Shown: piece after piece, positions 17,495 to 26,773 of the stretch | Layout: each line of letters starts with the position of its first letter | How positions within the stretch are numbered: the first letter of the stretch is position 1 | NCBI GenBank assembly: GCA_020161295.1 | Contig: JAIUOA010000006.1 | Span: 62,001-126,000, forward strand | Reading direction: 5' to 3' | Origin: Bacillota bacterium | GTDB lineage: Bacteria > Bacillota > Clostridia > Peptostreptococcales > Acidaminobacteraceae | DNA length: 64,000 bases | Notes under the pieces: generated by a model | Databases searched by the model: none | The model's input: only the letters and a program-made list of their open reading frames with translations | Told to the model about the DNA's origin: nothing | Program-made: the position numbers and the translations under genes

Positions 17495-18877
17495 TTACAC
17501 AGCAACTTCCTCAATCACAGATTTCTTTTCCTTAATAATTTTATGCTCCCACCTTCCCGTGAGATAAATGCCCAAACCAATCAGGCATATGATCAAATTG
17601 CTGACGATCATGGCATACCAGATGGAGCTTGGACCGAAACCGTCTAGCTTGCTGAGCGCATAGACCATGGGAATTCGTAGTCCCCATAGACGCCCCATCA
17701 TCAGCACCATGGCTGAAAGCGTATGTCCCGAGCCTTGGAACACCCCTACGAGAATCTGAAAGTAACCCATGAGTGGAATCGAGTAAATAATCATGTTCAG
17801 ATACTCCGTGCCGCTGTCGATCACGGCTAAATCCTGCGAGAACGCCATGACGATTTGTCTGGAGAACGGTAGCATCGCTAATCCCCCTATCACTAGAAAG
17901 GCGGTCGATAAATAGGTGCTGCTTTTTACCGCTTCCTTCGCACGCTTCACGTTATCCGCGCCGAGATTTTGACCCACGATGGTGGCCAGCGCACTACCGA
18001 TCCCCATGGCAGGCATCATGATGAGCGAGCTGACACGGTTGCCGATAGCGAACGCCGTTAAGGTCACTTCACCGAAGGAAACTAAAAAGACATTTAAAAT
18101 GGTGAAACCAAAGGCCGTCGTCGCTTGCCCTGTAGAGGAAGGGAGCCCGATCTCTATAATCTTCGTTAAAACCTCACGATTGAACTTCAAATCGGAAAAC
18201 TCAAGCTTCAAACTTTGTTTAGCGCTAAAGGTCGTGGCGATACCATAAACCGCAAAAACACCGGTGGCGATCACCGTCGCAAGCGCAGCCCCCCAAACAC
18301 CTAAATCGAGAACAAAAATGAATATCGGATCGAGTATAATGTTCAGCCCCACTGAAAGTCCACCCAATATCAGCGGAGACATCATATCGCCCTGCCCCTG
18401 TTTGATGGCGTTATAAGCGTTAATCAAAAAGGTCGTAGGCAATCCCAGAAACATCACACTGAGGTATGCATAAGCGTTTTCATAAAGCTCACCTGTACCT
18501 CCCATCCACCTTATAATGGCAGGTGCGCCGAGAAAACCCAACACTCCAAGTACCAGCGACAGCATAAATAGAAACGAAATGGACTGTCCCGCTGTCTGAC
18601 GTGCCCGGTGCTTATCATGAGCCCCTATGTATTGGGCGATGATGGAAGACGTCGCCTGTGCCATCCCCATACCAAAGGCGCTCATCAAAAAGATTAGCGG
18701 CCAAACGAATTGAACACCCGCTACGGCATTTCCCGGAATTTTGGACACAAAAAAAGTATCGGTCAAATTATAAATCGTATGGATAAAATTATTAAGCATG
18801 ATCGGCAGCGATAAAACCATAATCACCTTCGTCATTTTTCCTTTTAAGATCATTTCTCTCTTTTGAAGAAAGTCCAT
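17495..18877 (-). CDS. MATE family multidrug efflux transporter (second copy)
   Basis: A 460-residue membrane protein with about twelve helices. MatE features: 'LSLPIMLNNFIHTIYNLTDTFFVSK' near the N-terminus (split for reading: LSLPIMLNN, TDTFFVSKIPG), 'ATSSIIAQYIGAHDKHRA', and 'ATIVGQNLGADNVKRA' in the second half. This resembles the DinF/NorM-like MATE branch of Firmicutes more than the gene at 15090. The start is taken as ATG 18877 with GGAGGGG close upstream; a track-long start at 18949 has no ribosome binding site. The exported substrate is unknown. Confidence 0.9.
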   Translation of the reverse strand: MDFLQKREMILKGKMTKVIMVLSLPIMLNNFIHTIYNLTDTFFVSKIPGNAVAGVQFVWPLIFLMSAFGMGMAQATSSIIAQYIGAHDKHRARQTAGQSISFLFMLSLVLGVLGFLGAPAIIRWMGGTGELYENAYAYLSVMFLGLPTTFLINAYNAIKQGQGDMMSPLILGGLSVGLNIILDPIFIFVLDLGVWGAALATVIATGVFAVYGIATTFSAKQSLKLEFSDLKFNREVLTKIIEIGLPSSTGQATTAFGFTILNVFLVSFGEVTLTAFAIGNRVSSLIMMPAMGIGSALATIVGQNLGADNVKRAKEAVKSSTYLSTAFLVIGGLAMLPFSRQIVMAFSQDLAVIDSGTEYLNMIIYSIPLMGYFQILVGVFQGSGHTLSAMVLMMGRLWGLRIPMVYALSKLDGFGPSSIWYAMIVSNLIICLIGLGIYLTGRWEHKIIKEKKSVIEEVAV

Positions 18878-18982
18878 AGCCCCTCCATAAAGTTTTCTCA
18901 GAACTATTATAGCACGCAAACCTTCGTCACTCAAATATTTCGTGTACAAAAATAGTTTTAACGTTTATTACTTCTTCAAATT

Positions 18983-18991
18983 TGGTATAAT
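18983..18991 (+). promoter_or_regulatory. Extended -10 promoter of the cupin gene
   Basis: TGGTATAAT, an extended -10, stands 24 bases upstream of the cupin ATG. A clear -35 is not seen, which is acceptable for extended -10 promoters. Confidence 0.6.
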
Positions 18992-19015
18992 AAAGGTATA
19001 ACAAAGGAGGTCACT

Positions 19016-19363
19016 ATGATCGTCGGAAACTTTAATGAACTCATCGCTAAACCCATCACGAGCCCTGAGGCGAAAAACGCTGCCATGAAGGTACTCGTTT
19101 CCCCTAATGAAGGCTGGGAAGGACACGTTATGCGCGTCGTCGAACTCGAGCCAGAGGGATACTCACCTAAGCATTCACACGATTGGCCGCACATCAACTA
19201 TATTATCGAAGGCAAAGGGACGTTGCTGATCGGCGACACGTTGAACGAAATCCAGGCTGGTAGCTATGCCTACGTGCCGGCAAACACGCTTCATCAATTC
19301 TCAAATGCGGGTGATACGCCTTTTAAATTCATATGCATCGTTCCAGAAAAGGGTCATTATTAA
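19016..19363 (+). CDS. Single-domain cupin protein
   Basis: A 115-residue small beta-barrel cupin. Motif 1 is visible as 'EGYSPKHSHDWPHINYIIEGKG' (split: SPKHSHDWPH with metal-ligand histidines, then IIEGKGTL), and motif 2 as 'YVPANTLHQFSNAG', giving a third histidine. Such proteins bind a metal and either sense small molecules or isomerise or oxygenate them; no specific substrate can be assigned. The gene is monocistronic, with its own promoter and an AAAGGAGG site, and shares a terminator with purD. Confidence 0.88.
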   Translation: MIVGNFNELIAKPITSPEAKNAAMKVLVSPNEGWEGHVMRVVELEPEGYSPKHSHDWPHINYIIEGKGTLLIGDTLNEIQAGSYAYVPANTLHQFSNAGDTPFKFICIVPEKGHY

Positions 19364-19381
19364 ATCCCATCCTAAAAAAAC

Positions 19382-19432
19382 AAGCAGGCACGAGGTCTAA
19401 AACGACTTCAGATGCCTGCTTTTTTTATTTTT
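19382..19432. terminator. Bidirectional terminator of cupin and purD
   Basis: Nine-bp outer stem AAGCAGGCA / TGCCTGCTT with an inner GAGGTC-like stem in the loop, then TTTTTTT on the plus strand and an A/T run on the other. It lies between convergent genes; purD ends within it. Confidence 0.85.
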
Positions 19433-20702
19433 GAATCAGTGTGCCAATGTCTTTGCGGAACATCATCTTTTCGAAAGAAACCGACTTCACCGCATCATAT
19501 GCGCGTCGTCTCGCCTCTCTCAAATCCTCGCCGAGCGCTGTGACACCGAGTACCCGTCCGCCGTTTGTGGCGACGCCATCCAGCACCCTTTTCGTACCGC
19601 AGTGATAGTAAAACGGACCTAGGTCATGCTCCGAAAGCGAAAAGACGGGAAGTCCTTCTATAAGGAAGCCTTTTTCATAGGCCTCAGGATAGCCACCGGA
19701 TGCCATGATGACACAGACCGCATGCTCAGGTCGCCACTTTAGTGTGATTTCACTTAAACGTTCCTCCAGTGTCGCTTCCACCACCTCTAAAAGATCGTTC
19801 TCCATACGGATGAGGGTGACCTCCGTTTCAGGATCGCCAAGCCTTGCATTATATTCGAGGACGTTAATGTCGTCCCCATCAATCATAAGCCCTACGAATA
19901 GGATGCCCTTAAATGGAATGCCATCCTGTTGAATCCCTGTGATGAACGGATCCAGAATCTCATGTTGAATGCGAGACATGAGCCCTTCATCGATGATCAT
20001 ACTCGGTGAATAGGTGCCCATACCGCCTGTGTTAAGCCCCTCATCTCCATCAAACGCCTTTTTGTAATCCTGCGCTGGTTGAAGCGGCAAAATGGTCTTC
20101 CCATCTACGAAGCATAACACGGACGCTTCGACGCCCTTTAAAAACGCTTCAATCACCACACAGTCTCCCGCGTCACCGAAGACGCGGTTTGTCATCATGT
20201 CTATAAGTGCCTGCTCAGCCACCCTCTGATTCTCTGCGATGACGACGCCTTTTCCCGCTGCCAGTCCATCTGCTTTAATCACCACAGGATAGTCAAAACC
20301 CTTCAGTGCCGCGATGGCAGCGTCCAGCTTCGTGTGCGTTTCATATTTCGCGGTGGGGATGCCATGCCTTAGCAAGAAGGCTTTTGTGAAATCCTTACTG
20401 CCCTCAAATAACGCACCCGCCTTTTTCGGTCCGAAAATATTAAGCCCATGACTTTCAAAAAGATCAACCACCCCCATGACAAGTGGGAGCTCTGGGCCGA
20501 CGATGGTGAGTTCGATTTTCGCTTTAACGGCGAAATCGAGGAGTCCCTCAAGGTCGTCCACCTGAATATTCACACAGGTGGCAACCTCAGCGATGCCTGC
20601 ATTACCAGGCGCAGCATAGAGTTCAGGGTTTCTAGGACTTAACGAAAGCTTATGTGCGATGGCGTGTTCTCTACCGCCACTGCCGATAATGAGGATTTTC
20701 AT
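19425..20702 (-). CDS. purD: Phosphoribosylamine-glycine ligase (GAR synthetase)
   Basis: A 425-residue ATP-grasp enzyme joining phosphoribosylamine and glycine, step 2 of purine synthesis. The N-terminal motif 'ILIIGSGGREHAI' and 'APGNAGIAEVA' are family signatures. The ATP-grasp core runs from about residue 100 to 290 ('VIKADGLAAGKGVVIA', 'LNTGGMGTYSP', 'LEYNARLGDPETE'). Length is normal for the family. It is the last gene of the purE-C-F-M-N/H-D operon, 14 nt after purN/H, and ends in a shared terminator. Confidence 0.97.
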   Translation of the reverse strand: MKILIIGSGGREHAIAHKLSLSPRNPELYAAPGNAGIAEVATCVNIQVDDLEGLLDFAVKAKIELTIVGPELPLVMGVVDLFESHGLNIFGPKKAGALFEGSKDFTKAFLLRHGIPTAKYETHTKLDAAIAALKGFDYPVVIKADGLAAGKGVVIAENQRVAEQALIDMMTNRVFGDAGDCVVIEAFLKGVEASVLCFVDGKTILPLQPAQDYKKAFDGDEGLNTGGMGTYSPSMIIDEGLMSRIQHEILDPFITGIQQDGIPFKGILFVGLMIDGDDINVLEYNARLGDPETEVTLIRMENDLLEVVEATLEERLSEITLKWRPEHAVCVIMASGGYPEAYEKGFLIEGLPVFSLSEHDLGPFYYHCGTKRVLDGVATNGGRVLGVTALGEDLREARRRAYDAVKSVSFEKMMFRKDIGTLIQK

Positions 20703-20716
20703 GTCCTGCCTCCCGA

Positions 20717-22867
20717 CTAATGTTTGAAGTGACGCATGCCTGTAAATACCATGGCCATGCCGTATTTGTTCGCCTCGTCGATGACCTCTTGATCGCGCAT
20801 GGAGCCACCCGGTTGAATAATAGCCGTTATACCCGCTTCAGCCGCCGCTTTAATGCTGTCCGCAAAAGGGAAAAAGGCATCCGAAGCCAGTACAGCGCCT
20901 TTCGTTGGAAAGTTAGACTGCCTGATGGCATTTTCTGTGGCCCATACGCGGCTAACCTGCCCTTGACCAAGCCCTAGTGTCTGGCCATCTCTGGTAATGA
21001 CGATGCCATTAGATTTCGCATGCTTGACGACCTTCCATGCAAACAACAGCTCTTCCATTTCCTTTTTCGTCGGAATACGCTCTGTGACCGACCTTAACGC
21101 TTCACCTACTAAAAGCGTGTCCGCGTTTTGGACCAAAAGACCACCTGGCGTTTTTTTCATGTCCTTTTGCATATCAGAGGGTTTAACAGAAATTTCAGGA
21201 AGCTTAAGAAGACGCAAATTCTTCTTTTGCTTTAAGCATTCGAGGGCATCGTCGTCGAAATCAGGTGCAATAATGATTTCCAGGAAAGTTTCATTCATCT
21301 TTTCAGCTGTTTTTAAATCCACTTTGCGATTCACCGCCACGATGCCACCGAAAATAGACACAGGATCACAGTCATACGCCTTCGTATAAGCGTGAAGGAT
21401 ATCAAAGCCTGTGCCGACACCGCATGGGCTGGCGTGCTTCACCGCTACCACAGCCGGCTTTTCCTCCAGCTCCTTCAAAAGAGCAAGTGCACCACTGGCA
21501 TCGTTGATGTTATTATAGGAAAGCTCCTTACCATGGATTTGGATGGCATCGGATAAGGTGCCCTTTGTTTCAAACACTTCTTTATAAAACGCGGCGTTTT
21601 GGTGTGGATTCTCACCATAGCGGAGGTCCTGTACCTTTTCAAACGTCAACGTCAAGGTTTCTGGGTATGGATTGCGCTTACCGTGTTTCATGAGGTACTC
21701 CGCGATCATGGCATCATAATGTGCCGTGTGCTGGAACACTTTAAGGGCGAGATCGTATTTCGTGTCGTGGCTGACATTGGCACCACTCTCAAGCTCAGAA
21801 ATCACGCGCTCATAATCTGACGGATCCACGATAACCACCACGTCCTGATGATTTTTCGCCGCGGATCTCAGCATGGTCGGGCCACCGATGTCGATGTTCT
21901 CGATGGCTTCCTCAAACGTGACGCCAGGCTTGATGACGGTATTTTTAAAAGGATAAAGGTTGATGATGACGTAGTCGATGGTTTCGATTCCCAGCTTTTT
22001 CAGCTGTTCCATGTGGTCCTCGCTTGAGCGCATGGCTAAAATTCCCCCGTGAACCGCTGGATGCAGCGTCTTCACTCTGCCGTCCAGACACTCTGGAAAC
22101 CCGGTCACCTCTGAGATGTTCATCACCGGAACCCCAGCCTCGCGAAGCGCCTTTTCCGTACCACCAGTGGAAATTAGCTCAACGCCATGCAACTGAAGCT
22201 TTTTAGCGAATTCCACAATACCCGTTTTATCGGAAACGCTGATCAATGCCCGCTTTTTCATAACCCCTCCCCTATTTATACGCCCATAGGCGAAATCTTC
22301 TAACGTCTTCACCAGTAGTTCATGCTCGACCCGGAGAACCCTTTGACTAAGCGATTCCACCGTATCGTCCGAAAGTACCGGTACTGTTTCTTGATATATA
22401 ATTGCCCCTGTGTCCACGCCTTCATCTACGAAGTGTGTGGTAGCGCCTGAAATCGGGTCCCCAGCATCCAGTACCGACTGGTGCACGTGGTGACCATAGT
22501 ACCCTGGACCACAGTGCTTCGGAATCAGCGATGGATGGATGTTGATGATTTTGCCGCGATACGCCTGAATCACTTCGGATGGGATTATGGCCAAATAACC
22601 CGCTAGGACGATTAAATCCAAACGTTCCTGATTCAAGGTAGCCAGCAACGCATCATTTCTGTCTTTTTCGACAGGATAGTTGCCCTTTCCGATATAGTAG
22701 GCCTCGATGTCGAACTTCTCGGCGCGCTTCAGGCCAAACGCGTCTTTGCGATTCGAGATTACACATGCAATTTCAACAGGCAATCCTCGACCCTGGACAG
22801 CGTCGATGATTGCCTGTAAGTTTGAACCGCCACCTGAGATCAGCACTGCGATTCTTAGCTTTCGCAT
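20717..22867 (-). CDS. purNH: PurN-PurH fusion: GAR transformylase + AICAR transformylase/IMP cyclohydrolase
   Basis: One open frame of 716 codons encodes two enzymes normally separate in Firmicutes. Residues 1-202 are PurN (formyl-THF GAR transformylase): '[13 protein letters not shown]', the catalytic Asn and His in 'NIHPSLIP' and Asp in '[10 protein letters not shown]'. From residue 203 the frame runs into a complete PurH of 514 residues: '[20 protein letters not shown]' (IMP cyclohydrolase start) and AICAR transformylase motifs such as '[12 protein letters not shown]'. The junction has no stop, yet just before codon 203 (ATG 22261) stands AGGGGAGGGG, a ribosome binding site in frame. Thus both a fused protein and free PurH may be made. 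The start of purN overlaps the purM end by 13 nt. Confidence 0.93.
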   Translation of the reverse strand: MRKLRIAVLISGGGSNLQAIIDAVQGRGLPVEIACVISNRKDAFGLKRAEKFDIEAYYIGKGNYPVEKDRNDALLATLNQERLDLIVLAGYLAIIPSEVIQAYRGKIINIHPSLIPKHCGPGYYGHHVHQSVLDAGDPISGATTHFVDEGVDTGAIIYQETVPVLSDDTVESLSQRVLRVEHELLVKTLEDFAYGRINRGGVMKKRALISVSDKTGIVEFAKKLQLHGVELISTGGTEKALREAGVPVMNISEVTGFPECLDGRVKTLHPAVHGGILAMRSSEDHMEQLKKLGIETIDYVIINLYPFKNTVIKPGVTFEEAIENIDIGGPTMLRSAAKNHQDVVVIVDPSDYERVISELESGANVSHDTKYDLALKVFQHTAHYDAMIAEYLMKHGKRNPYPETLTLTFEKVQDLRYGENPHQNAAFYKEVFETKGTLSDAIQIHGKELSYNNINDASGALALLKELEEKPAVVAVKHASPCGVGTGFDILHAYTKAYDCDPVSIFGGIVAVNRKVDLKTAEKMNETFLEIIIAPDFDDDALECLKQKKNLRLLKLPEISVKPSDMQKDMKKTPGGLLVQNADTLLVGEALRSVTERIPTKKEMEELLFAWKVVKHAKSNGIVITRDGQTLGLGQGQVSRVWATENAIRQSNFPTKGAVLASDAFFPFADSIKAAAEAGITAIIQPGGSMRDQEVIDEANKYGMAMVFTGMRHFKH
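22261..22277 (-). promoter_or_regulatory. Embedded ribosome binding site and start for PurH inside the purN-purH frame
   Basis: On the minus strand, AGGGGAGGGGTT precedes ATG at 22261, which is codon 203 of the fused frame and the first residue of a normal PurH. It implies internal initiation of a separate PurH. Confidence 0.6.
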
Positions 22868-23904
22868 AAGATAACTCCCTTTTCTCCATGTGCACCCTTT
22901 TGAACAGAACCGATAACACTAGCCGTTTCTCCAGCTTCACGTAATAACGAAAGGGTTTTTTCCACATCCTCTGGTGCTACGGTTACGATATAACCGATGC
23001 CCATATTAAACGTTCCGAACATCTCATCTCGGGCAACGCCTGCCTTTTCAGCCATATAGTTGAATACCGGAGGCACTTGCCAGCTGCCGAGCGCGATATG
23101 CGCATCAAGCCCTAAAGGTAGGATTCTCGGAATATTTTCGAAGAAACCGCCACCCGTCATGTGAACCATGCCTTTTACCGCAACCTCTTCCAGCAAACGG
23201 CTGATGGCCTTTACATAGATGCGCGTCGGTGTGAGCAGCGTCTCGCCTAGGGTACTCTCAAACTCTGGAACAAAGGTTTCTACCGTCATCCCGAGTAAAT
23301 CAAAGAAGATTTTTCTAACCAATGAATAACCGTTGGAATGAACGCCACTTGAAGACAAGCCGATAAGTACATCCCCTTCATTAATACCACTACCTGTGAT
23401 GATTTTAGGTTCATCCACCACACCCACAGCAAATCCCGCCATGTCGTATTCTCCATCGGCATAGAAACCAGGCATTTCAGCGGTTTCACCGCCTAAAAGC
23501 GGCATGTTTGAGAGCTTGCAGCCATCGGTGATGCCTTTAACCAAAAGCGCTGCGTCTTCTGCTTTTAACTTACCTGTCGCCAAATAATCCAGGAAAAATA
23601 AGGGCTTTGCACCCTGACACAAAATATCGTTAACACACATGGCCACTAAATCCTGACCCACAGTGTCGTGTTTATCCATCATAAAGGCGATTTTTAGCTT
23701 CGTACCGACACCGTCAGTTCCCGCCACTAACACTGGGCTTTCAAACTGACCGCTTAGTCTTAACAGACCGCCGAAGCTTCCCAAATCGCCGATGACATCT
23801 GGGTTGAACGTTTCCTTTACATGTTTTTTCATCAGTTCCACAGCGCGTGCACCCTCTTTTACATCCACACCAGCCACTGCGTAGGTTAATGATCCATTCG
23901 ACAT
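22855..23904 (-). CDS. purM: Phosphoribosylformylglycinamidine cyclo-ligase (AIR synthetase)
   Basis: A 349-residue enzyme that closes FGAM to AIR using ATP, step 5 of purine synthesis. Signatures: '[11 protein letters not shown]' at the N-terminus, '[15 protein letters not shown]', '[19 protein letters not shown]', '[11 protein letters not shown]' and the C-terminal '[14 protein letters not shown]'. Length is normal. It lies between purF (18-nt gap) and purN/H (13-nt overlap), consistent with translational coupling in the pur operon. Confidence 0.97.
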   Translation of the reverse strand: MSNGSLTYAVAGVDVKEGARAVELMKKHVKETFNPDVIGDLGSFGGLLRLSGQFESPVLVAGTDGVGTKLKIAFMMDKHDTVGQDLVAMCVNDILCQGAKPLFFLDYLATGKLKAEDAALLVKGITDGCKLSNMPLLGGETAEMPGFYADGEYDMAGFAVGVVDEPKIITGSGINEGDVLIGLSSSGVHSNGYSLVRKIFFDLLGMTVETFVPEFESTLGETLLTPTRIYVKAISRLLEEVAVKGMVHMTGGGFFENIPRILPLGLDAHIALGSWQVPPVFNYMAEKAGVARDEMFGTFNMGIGYIVTVAPEDVEKTLSLLREAGETASVIGSVQKGAHGEKGVILCES

Positions 23905-23922
23905 GAGCCTCTCCCGTTTTCT

Positions 23923-25332
23923 TTATTCGAACATAAATTTATCAGCTTCTTCAGGCACATCCATCGGATAATCCCCATCAAAGCAAGCTCTGCAAAGACC
24001 ACATTTTTCAAAATTGATGGCTTTTGTAAGCCCCTCGACACTGAGATAAGCAAGGCTATCCGCGCCGATCATTTCACAGATTTCATCGAGCGTGTTTACT
24101 GCGCCGACCAGCTGCTGACGGTTCGGTGTATCGATGCCGAAATAGCATGGATGCTTGACAGGTGGCGAGCTGACTCTGATATGCACCTCTTTAGCACCCG
24201 CCGCTTTGAGCATGCTGACGATGCGCTTGCTGGTGGTTCCTCTGACGATGGAGTCGTCGATCAAGATCAGACGTTTACCATCGATGTTCTGCTTCATGAC
24301 GTTGAGCTTAAGTCTAACCGCCAGCTCACGTGATTTTTGGTCGGGCTGGATAAACGTTCTACCCATGTATTTGTTTTTAATCATCCCGATATTATACGGG
24401 ATGCCTGATTCTTCAGCATAGCCGATGGCCGCTGCTACCCCTGAGTCCGGTACTGCGATGACCATATCCGCATCCACTGGATTTTCTCTCGCAAGGATTT
24501 TACCAGATTCCTTTCTGACCACGAACACGTTTTTTCCATCGATAAAGCTGTCTGGTCTTGCGAAGTATACATATTCAAACGCACAGATGGCTTTTCTGCA
24601 TCCTTGGTTGAAATAAACGGATTCGATGCCGTCCTTGCCGATGATGACGATTTCGCCAGGCTCCACATCTCTGATAAACTCAGCGCCTACCACGTCATGG
24701 GCACATGTCTCTGACGCCAGCACATAACCACCCTCAATCTTAGCGATGGAAAGCGGTCTTAAGCCGTTAGGGTCTCTGACGCCGATCAGCATATGATCGA
24801 TCATGATGGCGAGTGCATAAGAGCCCTTAATCTCCTTCACCGATTCGATGACTGCTTCCTTCATGCCGAGGTGATAATTTCTGGCGATCAGGTTTGCGAT
24901 AACCTCCGAGTCGATGGAGGTTTGAAAAATCGAACCCTCATCTTCCAGACGATCTCTGATTTCACTGGCGTTCACGAGGTTGCCATTATGCGCCAGAGCG
25001 ATACTGCCCCCTTTGTAACGCACCACGAGCGGTTGCGCGTTTGAGACGTAGCTTTCACCAGTAGTAGAATACCTAACGTGACCGATGCCGATATCTGCAG
25101 GGAGACGATCCAAGATACTGCTGTTGAACACCTCTTGAACGAGACCCATCTCTTTATAATACTGCATTTTATTATCTTTCAGCACGGCGATACCCGCACT
25201 TTCCTGACCTCTGTGCTGAAGGGCTATCAAACCGAAGCAAAGCATCTGCGATACAGCCTCTACGCCTGGTGCATAAATGCCGATAACGCCACATTCCTCG
25301 TGAAGCTTGTCCTTTTCAAACAACTCGCTCAT
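23923..25332 (-). CDS. purF: Amidophosphoribosyltransferase, Fe-S type with propeptide
   Basis: A 469-residue enzyme for the committed first step of purine synthesis (PRPP + Gln to phosphoribosylamine). The start is ATG 25332 with GGAGG upstream; a GTG at 25344 overlaps that site. The Ntn glutaminase nucleophile Cys lies in 'EECGVIGIYAPG' after a 13-residue propeptide, which must be cleaved. The PRPP loop is 'LIDDSIVRGTTSKRIV'. Cysteines matching the Bacillus [4Fe-4S] ligands are present (AICAFEYVYFARPDS, HPCYFGIDTP and GLCRACFDGDYP), implying an oxygen-sensitive cluster that controls stability. It stands between purC and purM. Confidence 0.97.
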   Translation of the reverse strand: MSELFEKDKLHEECGVIGIYAPGVEAVSQMLCFGLIALQHRGQESAGIAVLKDNKMQYYKEMGLVQEVFNSSILDRLPADIGIGHVRYSTTGESYVSNAQPLVVRYKGGSIALAHNGNLVNASEIRDRLEDEGSIFQTSIDSEVIANLIARNYHLGMKEAVIESVKEIKGSYALAIMIDHMLIGVRDPNGLRPLSIAKIEGGYVLASETCAHDVVGAEFIRDVEPGEIVIIGKDGIESVYFNQGCRKAICAFEYVYFARPDSFIDGKNVFVVRKESGKILARENPVDADMVIAVPDSGVAAAIGYAEESGIPYNIGMIKNKYMGRTFIQPDQKSRELAVRLKLNVMKQNIDGKRLILIDDSIVRGTTSKRIVSMLKAAGAKEVHIRVSSPPVKHPCYFGIDTPNRQQLVGAVNTLDEICEMIGADSLAYLSVEGLTKAINFEKCGLCRACFDGDYPMDVPEEADKFMFE

Positions 25333-25347
25333 TCTATCCTCCACAGG

Positions 25348-26052
25348 TTATCCCTGAATTCTGTTTAATACCTCTTGATAGGTCTCTTCCACGTCGCCCA
25401 AATCACGTCTAAAGCGGTCTTTGTCCATTTTTTTGTTCGTTTCCGCATCCCAAAGTCTGCAGGTATCCGGCGAAATTTCATCAGCGAGGATCACTTCCCC
25501 TTTATGTGTTCCGAACTCAAGTTTGAAGTCGATAAGCTTAAGGCCATGCTCTTTAAAAAAGCTGATCAGCACCTCATTTACTTTAAGCGCCATGGCTTTG
25601 ATGGCTTCCACTTGCTCAGGCGTCGCGTATTCCATGGCGAAGATATGATAATCGTTGATCATCGGATCGCCGAGTTCGTCGTTTTTGTAACAGAACTCTA
25701 AAACCGTTTCTTTCATGACCACGCCCTCTTCGAGCCCTAAGCGCTTTGCCAATGAACCTGCCGCCACATTGCGCACGATGACTTCCAGCGGAAGAATCTT
25801 CACTGCTTTGACGAGTTGTTCTCTATCATTTAGAAGGCTTACGAAATGCGTCGGAACGCCTTTTTCTTCTAAGAGCTTAAATAAGAGTGCGCTCATTTTG
25901 TTATTTACGACGCCTTTATCGTGGATGGTTCCCTTTTTTTCACCGTTAAATGCGGTGGCATCATCTTTATATTCAACCAAATACAAGTCTTCATCATCCG
26001 TCTTGAATACTTTCTTAGCTTTTCCCTCGTAAAGTTGCTCTAACTTAGTCAT
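25348..26052 (-). CDS. purC: SAICAR synthetase
   Basis: A 234-residue ATP-dependent ligase adding aspartate to CAIR, step 7 of purine synthesis. The N-terminal signature '[12 protein letters not shown]' and 'FNGEKKGTI' are clear, as are '[14 protein letters not shown]' and '[14 protein letters not shown]'. The start is ATG 26052 with GGAGG upstream, rather than the in-frame GTG at 26067. It lies 16 nt after purE and 15 nt before purF. Confidence 0.97.
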   Translation of the reverse strand: MTKLEQLYEGKAKKVFKTDDEDLYLVEYKDDATAFNGEKKGTIHDKGVVNNKMSALLFKLLEEKGVPTHFVSLLNDREQLVKAVKILPLEVIVRNVAAGSLAKRLGLEEGVVMKETVLEFCYKNDELGDPMINDYHIFAMEYATPEQVEAIKAMALKVNEVLISFFKEHGLKLIDFKLEFGTHKGEVILADEISPDTCRLWDAETNKKMDKDRFRRDLGDVEETYQEVLNRIQG

Positions 26053-26068
26053 CTTATCCTCCAGCACA

Positions 26069-26554
26069 TTAGTATTTGATTTGAATCGAACGGTCCTTTT
26101 GAACCACGGCTTCCGCCATATCCGCTTTGTATTGTCTCATTTTTTCTCTTAGCTCCGGGTATTTGATGGATAACATTTGAACCGCAAGAAGGCCTGCATT
26201 TTCAGCACCATCGATGGCCACTGTGGCCACTGGAATGCCACTAGGCATCTGAACGATGGAGAGAAGTGAATCAAGACCATCCATGGTGGAAGACTTGATG
26301 GGGATACCGATTACAGGAAGGTTCGATACGCCTGCGATGACACCAGGTAAATGCGCCGCCTTACCCGCAGCACCGATAATCACCTCAACGCCATTTTTCT
26401 CTGCGTTCATGGCGAATTCCACCGCTAAGTGTGGGGTTCTATGTGCTGAAAGCACACGGGCCTCAACTTCAACACCAAATTTCTTCAGTATGTTGATACA
26501 TCTCTCAACAATCGGGAAATCCGAATCGCTTCCCATCAGAATTGCAACCTTCAT
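26069..26554 (-). CDS. purE: N5-CAIR mutase (class I PurE)
   Basis: A 161-residue class I PurE, which interconverts N5-CAIR and CAIR. Signatures are '[13 protein letters not shown]' at the N-terminus, 'VLSAHRTP' with the catalytic His, and '[16 protein letters not shown]'. The companion purK is absent from the window. It is the first gene of the operon, with a strong promoter and paired PurBox-like sites in front. Confidence 0.97.
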   Translation of the reverse strand: MKVAILMGSDSDFPIVERCINILKKFGVEVEARVLSAHRTPHLAVEFAMNAEKNGVEVIIGAAGKAAHLPGVIAGVSNLPVIGIPIKSSTMDGLDSLLSIVQMPSGIPVATVAIDGAENAGLLAVQMLSIKYPELREKMRQYKADMAEAVVQKDRSIQIKY

Positions 26555-26563
26555 AACGCCTCC

Positions 26564-26607
26564 ATATCCGAATAATTTGTACTTTGATAATGTTTTTGTT
26601 CGTCTAT
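26564..26607 (-). promoter_or_regulatory. Candidate PurR operator: two inverted PurBox-like sites
   Basis: Site 1 (26564-26576, plus strand) matches the Bacillus PurBox AWWWCCGAACWWT except for one base. Site 2 (26595-26607, minus strand) keeps the CGAAC core. They are inverted and separated by 18 nt, close to the 16-17 nt known in Bacillus, and lie between the -10 and the purE ribosome binding site. Inference from matching the consensus only. Confidence 0.45.
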
Positions 26608-26611
26608 TACC

Positions 26612-26640
26612 ATCATAGTCAAGAATGCGTTTGCCGTCAA
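26612..26640 (-). promoter_or_regulatory. Sigma-A promoter of the pur operon
   Basis: On the minus strand, -35 TTGACG (26635-26640), 17-bp spacer and -10 TATGAT (26612-26617), placing transcription start about 50 bases upstream of purE. Confidence 0.8.
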
Positions 26641-26713
26641 CCCGATTACGAATATTTTAAACTATTTTAAGAATATCATTCAGAATTCTTTATTTTCAAA
26701 AGTGTCTTGTTGT

Positions 26714-26741
26714 AAATAAAAAAACGCCTTAAAGGCGTTTT
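26714..26741 (-). terminator. Terminator of the gal operon
   Basis: Palindromic stem around AAAACGCC / GGCGTTTT followed on the minus strand by TTTATTTAC, just downstream of galM. Confidence 0.85.
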
Positions 26742-26773
26742 ATAAACGGTTATTGAAGCTGCATCATTTCTGA

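Noticed and set aside
15090-18877. Two MATE genes as a recent tandem duplication
   Set aside because: They are divergent in sequence and separated by ribU and the riboswitch.
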